This document shows positions 58,470 through 64,000 of a stretch of DNA of 64,000 nucleotides, one piece after another. The DNA is from Saccharomonospora marina XMU15. GTDB lineage: Bacteria > Actinomycetota > Actinomycetes > Mycobacteriales > Pseudonocardiaceae. Every line of letters starts with the position of its first letter. Positions within the stretch are counted from its first letter, which is position 1. The notes below the pieces were generated by a model, which saw only the letters and a program-made list of their open reading frames with translations, made no database searches and was not told the DNA's origin. The stretch covers positions 496,001-560,000 of the forward strand of contig NZ_CM001439.1 of the NCBI RefSeq assembly GCF_000244955.1, written 5' to 3'. Made by a program: the position numbers and the translations under genes.

Positions 58470-59797
58470 GCGTGTTGGCGATCGGACTGTCGCACCGCAC
58501 GGCTGACCTGGCCACGCTGGAGCGCGCGGCCGTGCCCGCCTCCGAGGTGGCCAAGGTGCTGCACGAGTTGCAGCAGGCCGAACACGTCTGCGAGGTCATG
58601 CTGCTTTCGACGTGCAACCGCATTGAGGTCTACGCCGTGGTGGAGACCTTCCACGGCGGTCTCGCCGACGTGTCCGAGGTGCTGGCCCGGCAGGCCGGCG
58701 TCGAGGCGGCACAGCTGTACGACCACTTCTACGTGCACTACGCGGGAGCCGCCGTGGAGCACGTGTTCTCGGTGGCGGCGGGCCTCGATTCGATGGTGGT
58801 AGGCGAAACCCAGATCCTCGGGCAGGTCCGTGCCGCCTACGCCACCGCGCGCGAGGCGGGCACGGTCGGCCGCGGTATGCACGAGCTGATCCAGACGACG
58901 CTTCGAGTCGGCAAGCGGGTGCACGCCGAGACCGGCCTCGACACGCTCGGCGCTTCCGTGGTGTCGGAGGCGCTGGCCGCGGCCGGTGAGCTGGTGGGCA
59001 AGCGGGCACTGATCGTCGGCGCGGGTTCGATGGGCGCACTCGCGGCCTCACGGCTGCGCAAGGCAGGCATCGGTGAACTCGCCGTCGCCAACCGCACGCT
59101 CTCCAACGCCTCCCGACTGGCCGATTCGGTGGCTGAACAGGGCATCAGCGCGCGTGCGGTGTCGATGGCAGAGCTGGACACCGCCGTCGAATGGGCCGAC
59201 GTCGTCGTGTCGTGCACCGGCGCCAAGGGTGCCGTGCTCGCCGCGGAGCACGTCGGCCCGCGAGAGGACTCGCCGCTGGTCATCTGCGACCTCGGGCTGC
59301 CGAGGGACGTCGAGCCGGAGGTCGCCGAGCTCCCCGGGGTGCAGGTGGTGGACCTGGAGACAGTGCGCGCGCGGATGCGCAGGACCGGCTCGGCGACGAC
59401 GGACAGGCAACTCGCGCTCGCCTCCGGCATCGTGCTGGACGAGGTCCGTGCCTACCTTGCCAGCCAGCGCAGCTCCGCTGTCACACCCACCGTGACCGCG
59501 CTGCGCAAGCGGGCGGCGGAGGTGGTGGACGCCGAGCTGCTGCGGCTGGACCGGCGGCTGCCCGAACTCGACGCCGAGGTCAGGGAGGAGCTTTCCCGCA
59601 CGGTCCGCAGGGTCGTCGACAAGCTCCTGCACACCCCCACCGTGCGCGTGAAGCAACTGGCCGCCGAGACGGCTGACACCGACTACGCGAGTGCGTTGCG
59701 CGAGCTGTTCGGGCTCGACCCGCAGCTGCCGAACGTGGTGTCCAGCCCGTCGGTGACCGCCAAGCACGACCAGATCGACGGTGACGCACGTGGCTGA
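58466..59797 (+). CDS. hemA: Glutamyl-tRNA reductase
   Basis: 443 residues. [17 protein letters not shown], catalytic Cys in [39 protein letters not shown] loop [20 protein letters not shown], and the C-terminal dimerisation helix. It makes glutamate semialdehyde, the first committed step of C5 tetrapyrrole synthesis. Overlaps hemC by 17 bases; in Streptomyces rex-hemACD is one operon under Rex. Confidence 0.97.
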
Positions 59798-60731
59798 CAG
59801 GACCATCCGGATCGGCACGAGGGGCAGCAAACTCGCTCTCGCGCAGACCGGCACGATCGCCAAGCGGCTCGAGGAAGCCGGGCACGAAGTCGAGATCGTC
59901 ACGGTCTCAACGCCCGGCGACCGCTCCAGCGCGCCGATCGCCGAGATCGGTGTCGGGGTGTTCACCTCCGCGCTGCGGGACGCGCTGCTGAACAAGCAGG
60001 TCGACGTGGCGGTGCACTCCTACAAGGACCTGCCGACGGCGGCGGAACCCGGCCTCTCACTCGCCGCGGTGCCGCCGAGGGAGGACCCAAGAGACGCGCT
60101 CGTCGCGCGGGACGGGCTGACGCTCGGTGAGCTTCCACCTGGCTCCGTCGTCGGCACCGGGGCGCCGCGGCGGATGGCGCAGCTTCGCGCGCTCGGTCTC
60201 GGCCTCGAGGTGGTTCCCATCAGGGGCAACATCGACACCCGCATCGGCAAGGTCACCTCGGGTGAACTCGACGCCGTCGTGCTCGCCCGCGCGGGCCTGG
60301 CCAGGGTGGGCAAGCTGGATGTGGTCACCGAGACCCTGGACCCCATCCAGGTTCTGCCCGCACCCGCTCAGGGTGCGCTCGCGGTGGAGACCCGCGTCGA
60401 CGACGTGGACACCGAACACCTGATTCACTCCCTTGTGGACGATGCGCCGACAAGGGCCTCGGCGGCCGCCGAGCGGGCCATGCTGGCCGCGCTCGAGGCA
60501 GGTTGCAGCGCACCCGTGGGTGCGCTGGCCGAGGTGGTGGAGGACCTCGACAGTGAGGGCGCGGTCATCGAACGCCTCTCGCTGCGTGGGATCGCCGCCG
60601 TCGATGTCGAGGGCGACGCGGTGCGAATCCTTCGCGCGTCGGCCATCGCCGAGAAACACGAGGCGGAGCAACTGGGCCGTGCGCTGGCCGCCGAGTTGCT
60701 CGACCTCGGTGCCGGGGCACTGTCTCATTGA
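59781..60731 (+). CDS. hemC: Porphobilinogen deaminase (hydroxymethylbilane synthase)
   Basis: 316 residues. [29 protein letters not shown], the invariant [11 protein letters not shown], and dipyrromethane-binding Cys in [13 protein letters not shown]. Condenses four porphobilinogen to hydroxymethylbilane. GTG 59781 overlaps the hemA end; GTG 59790 gives VADRTIRIG, which is also plausible. Confidence 0.96.
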   Translation: MTHVADRTIRIGTRGSKLALAQTGTIAKRLEEAGHEVEIVTVSTPGDRSSAPIAEIGVGVFTSALRDALLNKQVDVAVHSYKDLPTAAEPGLSLAAVPPREDPRDALVARDGLTLGELPPGSVVGTGAPRRMAQLRALGLGLEVVPIRGNIDTRIGKVTSGELDAVVLARAGLARVGKLDVVTETLDPIQVLPAPAQGALAVETRVDDVDTEHLIHSLVDDAPTRASAAAERAMLAALEAGCSAPVGALAEVVEDLDSEGAVIERLSLRGIAAVDVEGDAVRILRASAIAEKHEAEQLGRALAAELLDLGAGALSH

Positions 60732-60853
60732 ACGTCTCACCGGACTTCTCACTGAGCGTTGCACTGAACACCGCCCCACCGAACATCGAACGAAAGACCG
60801 TAACCGCTCGGCCGGCTCCTGAGAACGGCCGAATACGAGGAGAGACGACGTAG

Positions 60854-62389
60854 ATGACCACCCGCGCACGCAAGACCACGGGGCGTGTCGCCTTCGTGGG
60901 CTCGGGGCCCGGCGACGCCGGACTGCTGACGGTTCGCGCCCAGGAACTGCTCGCGAAGGCGGAACTGGTGGTGACCGATCCGGACGTGCCCGCGGGGGCA
61001 CTCGCCTACGCGGGCGCGGACGCCGAAGTCCGGCCCGCCGTGGGGGAGCCCGGCGATGTCGCCAAGGACCTGGCCGCCGAGGCCAAGGCGGGCAGGCTCG
61101 TGCTGCGGCTGGTCTCCGGTGACCCGCTCACACAGCCTGCCGTCGTCGCGGAAGTGCAGGCTGTCTCGCGCACCAGCGCCGTATTCGACGTCGTGCCCGG
61201 GGTCTCGCCGGGCACCGCGGTGCCCGCCTACGCCGGTGTCGCGCTGGGAGGGGCGCACACCGAGGTGGACGTCCGCTCCGAGGTCGACTGGGCAGGGCTG
61301 GCGGCCACGCCCGGCACGATCGTGCTGCACGCGACGTCCAGCCACCTCGCGGAGGCGGCGTCGGCGCTGATGGAGCACGGCCTGGCACCGCAGACACCGG
61401 TGGCGGTCACCTCCAACGGGACGAGCAACACCCAGCGCACCGTGGACTCGACACTGGTCTCGCTGTCCGCCGACGCGGGGGAACTCGTCGGCCCGCTCGT
61501 GGTGAGCATCGGCGCGGCCGCGGGCAACAGGCAGAAGCTTTCCTGGTGGGAGTCTCGCGCGCTGTACGGCTGGAAGGTGCTCGTACCGCGCACCAAGGAG
61601 CAGGCAGGCGACATGGCCGAGCGGCTGCGCAGCCATGGTGCGACCTCGCACGAGGTGCCGACCATCTCGGTGGAGCCGCCCCGCAGCCCGGCGCAGATGG
61701 AGCGCGCCGTGAAGGGCCTGGTCGACGGCCGCTACCAGTGGATTGTGTTCACCTCCACCAACGCGGTGCGAGCGGTGTGGGAGAAGTTCGCCGAGTTCGG
61801 GCTCGACGCCCGGGCCTTCTCCGGCGTGAAGATCGCCTGTGTCGGGGAGTCGACGGCGGAGAAGGTGCGCTCCTTCGGCATCATCCCGGAACTGGTGCCC
61901 TCCGGCGAGCAGTCCAGCGAGGGCCTGCTCGCGGAGTTCCCGCCCTACGACGACGTGCTGGACCCGGTGGACCGTGTGTTGCTGCCGAGGGCCGACATCG
62001 CCACCGAGACGCTGTCGGCCGGACTGCGCGACCGGGGCTGGGAGATCGACGACGTCACCGCCTACCGCACGGTGCGCGCGGCACCGCCACCGGCGGAGAC
62101 CCGAGAGATGATCAAGACGGGCGGCTTCGACGCCGTGTGCTTCACCTCCTCCTCGACGGTGCGCAACCTGGTGGGTATCGCGGGCAAGCCGCACGCGCGC
62201 ACGCTGGTGGCCTGCATCGGTCCGAAGACGGCCGAGACCGCGACCGAGTTCGGGTTGCGGGTGGACGTGCGGCCGGAGAAGCCCAACGTCGTGATGCTGG
62301 TGGACGCGCTCGCCGAGCACGCCGCGAAGCTTCGCGCCGAGGGCGCACTGCCGCCGCCTCGCAAGGCCAAGCGCGCTCGCCGCTCCTGA
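60854..62389 (+). CDS. hemD: Uroporphyrinogen-III synthase fused to a degenerate SUMT (CobA-like) domain
   Basis: 511 residues, ATG with GAGGAGAG upstream. N-terminal half resembles uroporphyrinogen-III methyltransferase (VAFVGSGPGDAGLLTVRA) but the GDP motif is RLVSGDPLTQPAVVAEVQ instead of GGDPFxFGRGxEE, so methyltransferase activity is doubtful. C-terminal half is uroporphyrinogen-III synthase (YQWIVFTSTNAVRAVWE, IACVGESTAEKVRSFG, DAVCFTSSSTVRNLVG, ACIGPKTAETATEFG). The fusion is usual in actinomycetes. Separated from hemC by 122 bases. Confidence 0.9.
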   Translation: MTTRARKTTGRVAFVGSGPGDAGLLTVRAQELLAKAELVVTDPDVPAGALAYAGADAEVRPAVGEPGDVAKDLAAEAKAGRLVLRLVSGDPLTQPAVVAEVQAVSRTSAVFDVVPGVSPGTAVPAYAGVALGGAHTEVDVRSEVDWAGLAATPGTIVLHATSSHLAEAASALMEHGLAPQTPVAVTSNGTSNTQRTVDSTLVSLSADAGELVGPLVVSIGAAAGNRQKLSWWESRALYGWKVLVPRTKEQAGDMAERLRSHGATSHEVPTISVEPPRSPAQMERAVKGLVDGRYQWIVFTSTNAVRAVWEKFAEFGLDARAFSGVKIACVGESTAEKVRSFGIIPELVPSGEQSSEGLLAEFPPYDDVLDPVDRVLLPRADIATETLSAGLRDRGWEIDDVTAYRTVRAAPPPAETREMIKTGGFDAVCFTSSSTVRNLVGIAGKPHARTLVACIGPKTAETATEFGLRVDVRPEKPNVVMLVDALAEHAAKLRAEGALPPPRKAKRARRS

Positions 62390-62401
62390 TTCCCGACGAC
62401 G

Positions 62402-62451
62402 GCGCGGGCGCGCTGCGTGGCTCAGTGGAGGCGACGCCAGGGCGCCCGCGC
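62402..62451. terminator. 10-bp inverted repeat between convergent hemD and M20 genes
   Basis: GCGCGGGCGC (62402-62411) pairs with GCGCCCGCGC (62442-62451) around a 30-base loop; the right arm reaches the first base of the M20 stop. Candidate bidirectional terminator. Confidence 0.4.
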
Positions 62452-63569
62452 TATAGGCGGCACCAGTTGAGGCAGAGCCGCTCCAGTATCGCCACGGATT
62501 CGGCGAGCTTGCGGATCGATACCCACTCGTCGGTCACGTGTGCCTGTTCCGGTTCGCCGGGACCGCAGATCACGGTCGGCACCGAGCCGAGCGCCGGGGT
62601 CAGCACGGAGGCGTCGGTGAAGTAGGCGGCGGCACGCGGCGCGGTGTCCTTGCTGCCCGTGACCTCCCGCACCACCTCGGCCGCCGACGCGGCCCATTCG
62701 TCGTCGGGATCGGTCCACACGGCGGGCAGGTCGACCATCGGCCGTAGCTGGACCTGCGGGCCGAGGCGCTCGCCGAGGCTCGCGAGCACCTCGGCGTGGT
62801 CCTGGCCTGCCACGGTGCGCACGTCGACGGTCGCCTCAGCGGCATCGGGCACGGAGTTGGTGTTGAGGCCGCCGTGGAAGGTGCCCACGTTCAGGGTCGG
62901 CGTTCCCAGCACGGGGTGGGCAGGGACGTCGAAGGCGTGATCCCGTAGCCGGGTGACGGCCTCGGCGAGCTTGTAGACGGCGTTGTCGCCGAGGTGCGGC
63001 ATGGAGCCGTGCGCGGTGACGCCGCCGGCCTGAGCGGACAACCACAACGCCCCCTTGTGCCCGTGCAGCAGCGCGTTCCCGGTCGGCTCGGTGATCACCA
63101 GCGGGCCGCTGGGTTCGCCGCGCAGCCGTTGCGCGGCGTGCCGCGCGCCCTGCGAGCCGGTCTCCTCCGCCGCGGTGAGCACCAGCCGAAGGCCTGCTCG
63201 TTTCGGCCGGGTGGCACCGAGTTTGCTGGCCGCGGCGACGATCGCCGCCACACCGCCCTTCATGTCGGCGGTGCCGCGCCCGTACAACCGGTCGCCGTCC
63301 GGCTCGGCGTCGAAGGGGTCGTGCCGCCATCGCGCCGTACCCAACGGCACCGTGTCGACGTGTCCGGAAAGGCACAGCGGCGGCTGGTCCAGACCGGTGT
63401 GCCACTCCGCCACGAGGGTGCCACGGCCCGGTTCGTGCTCCTCGATGTCCACTGTGAAGCCCGCCTGCTCCAGCAGCGGGGCCACAACGGCCAGCGCCTG
63501 GCTCTCGTCGTGTCCGATCGTGTCGATCGAGACCAGGTCCCTTGTCAGCCGCACTACGTCGACGCTCAT
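62451..63569 (-). CDS. M20 family metallopeptidase (ArgE/DapE/ACY1-type)
   Basis: 372 residues. LSGHVDTVPLG (metal His, Asp), GRGTADMKGGVAAIVAAASKL, LTAAEETGSQGA (Glu-Glu), and VTAHGSMPHLGDNAVYKLAE in the dimerisation lid. A zinc deacylase for N-acyl amino acids or succinyl-diaminopimelate; not enough to choose. It is the only minus-strand gene in the hem block. ATG 63569. Confidence 0.9.
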   Translation of the reverse strand: MSVDVVRLTRDLVSIDTIGHDESQALAVVAPLLEQAGFTVDIEEHEPGRGTLVAEWHTGLDQPPLCLSGHVDTVPLGTARWRHDPFDAEPDGDRLYGRGTADMKGGVAAIVAAASKLGATRPKRAGLRLVLTAAEETGSQGARHAAQRLRGEPSGPLVITEPTGNALLHGHKGALWLSAQAGGVTAHGSMPHLGDNAVYKLAEAVTRLRDHAFDVPAHPVLGTPTLNVGTFHGGLNTNSVPDAAEATVDVRTVAGQDHAEVLASLGERLGPQVQLRPMVDLPAVWTDPDDEWAASAAEVVREVTGSKDTAPRAAAYFTDASVLTPALGSVPTVICGPGEPEQAHVTDEWVSIRKLAESVAILERLCLNWCRL

Positions 63570-63693
63570 TCGACAGCCGCCTTGGTGTGTGGATTGCCGT
63601 ACCAGCAGCGTAGGCGTGATCGCCGGGTCGCGGGGACCGCGGTTTCGGGGGAAGGCCTGTTGCCTGCCGCACGCGGGAGTACGGTGGTAGGGG

Positions 63694-64000
63694 TGTTCCC
63701 TGAGCATCGTCCCCGCCGGTTGCGTGGCACCGCCGCCATCCGCCGCCTGGTCAGCGAGACCACGCTGCGCCCGCGCCAGTTGATCCTGCCGATGTTCGTG
63801 GCCGAGGGCGCCGACGCACCGAAACCGATCGCCAGCATGCCCGGAGTCGTGCAGCACAGCCGCGACTCGCTGCGCAAGGCCGCCGTGGAAGCCGTTCGTG
63901 CGGGCGTCGGTGGGTTGATGTTGTTCGGCGTGCCGAGGACGCACGACGCCGTCGGCTCCGGTGCCACCGACCCCGACGGCGTTCTGAACGTCGCGCTGCG
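63694..64000 (+). CDS. hemB: Porphobilinogen synthase (ALA dehydratase), 5' part only
   Basis: Only the first 102 codons are in the window, frame open at base 64000. The N-terminus FPEHRPRRLRGTAAIRRLV, TTLRPRQLILPMFVAEGADAPKPIASMPGVVQHS and GLMLFGVPRTHDAVGSGATDPDG is the ALA dehydratase start, with PMFV and FGVP motifs. GTG 63694. Last of the hem genes here; condenses two 5-aminolevulinate to porphobilinogen. Confidence 0.93.

Overview
The window is chromosomal DNA of a high-G+C actinomycete, most likely a member of the Pseudonocardiaceae (Saccharomonospora, Amycolatopsis or Prauserella type). Reasons: GTG and TTG starts are common; the mycothiol gene mshA, a mycothiol-dependent-enzyme-type protein, SenX3/RegX3, a 33-residue bS22-type ribosomal protein and a BldC-like protein are present; and from about 22.7 kb to the right end the gene order follows, with insertions, what I recall of Mycobacterium tuberculosis Rv0474-Rv0512 (XRE regulator, HbhA, DUF2516, murB, lprQ-type transpeptidase, mshA, ybjN, gpm, senX3-regX3, ppx, proC, hemACDB). 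The sigma factor/membrane protein/rex/hem order at 52-64 kb also resembles the bldN-rsbN-rex-hemACDB region of Streptomyces. Genus is inference. I found no rRNA, tRNA, CRISPR array, insertion sequence or prophage.

Left part (1-22.7 kb), mainly catabolic and regulatory genes: glcDEF glycolate oxidase (3.5-0 kb, minus strand, overlapping genes); several small lineage-specific genes (3.6-5.4 kb); an amidase-TetR pair with a perfect 18-bp palindrome (5.4-7.4 kb); a DUF998 membrane protein, a PP2C-like protein, and a divergent YczE/MocR pair sharing repeated half-sites (7.3-11.1 kb); a hairpin-filled gene-free stretch (11.1-11.6 kb); a secreted low-complexity protein; a DapC-like aminotransferase divergent from a DUF445 protein; a folate cyclo-ligase-like gene; three DnaA-box-like 9-mers (16.13-16.17 kb); and a LysR-controlled pair made of an enolase-superfamily enzyme and a metal-ligand-less M24 (creatinase/ectoine-hydrolase-like) protein.

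Middle part (22.7-34 kb): the XRE regulator-HbhA-DUF2516 block with a palindrome upstream, then an inserted accessory block: YbaK, SRPBCC, an MDR reductase, a COG1672-type ATPase preceded by a 50-bp A+T-rich dyad, purU, a DinB/mycothiol-type protein, and a GNAT-PlsC-DedA lipid module. The core order resumes with DUF2505 and murB.

Right part (34-64 kb), core envelope, redox and tetrapyrrole functions: L,D-transpeptidase lipoprotein, mshA-ybjN, gpmA, senX3-regX3 with a PHO-box-like repeat, ppx, proline dehydrogenase and proC, the BldC-like and bS22 genes, epimerase and acyltransferase, HAD phosphatase, a BldN-like sigma factor with a membrane partner, acyl-CoA synthetase, glutaredoxin, a molybdopterin oxidoreductase with a 7-copy PTT repeat, and rex-hemA-hemC-hemD-(M20 peptidase)-hemB with a Rex operator ahead of rex. 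hemB is cut by the window end.

I see no clearly new multi-gene system. The most unusual signals are cis-elements: the A+T-rich dyad holding the start region of the ATPase gene, the TetR-type palindrome inside the 3' end of a neighbouring gene, the palindrome upstream of the HbhA operon, the DnaA-box cluster, and the PHO-box-like and Rex sites. The degenerate M24/enolase pair and the sigma/DUF5667 pair are the most interesting protein-level leads.
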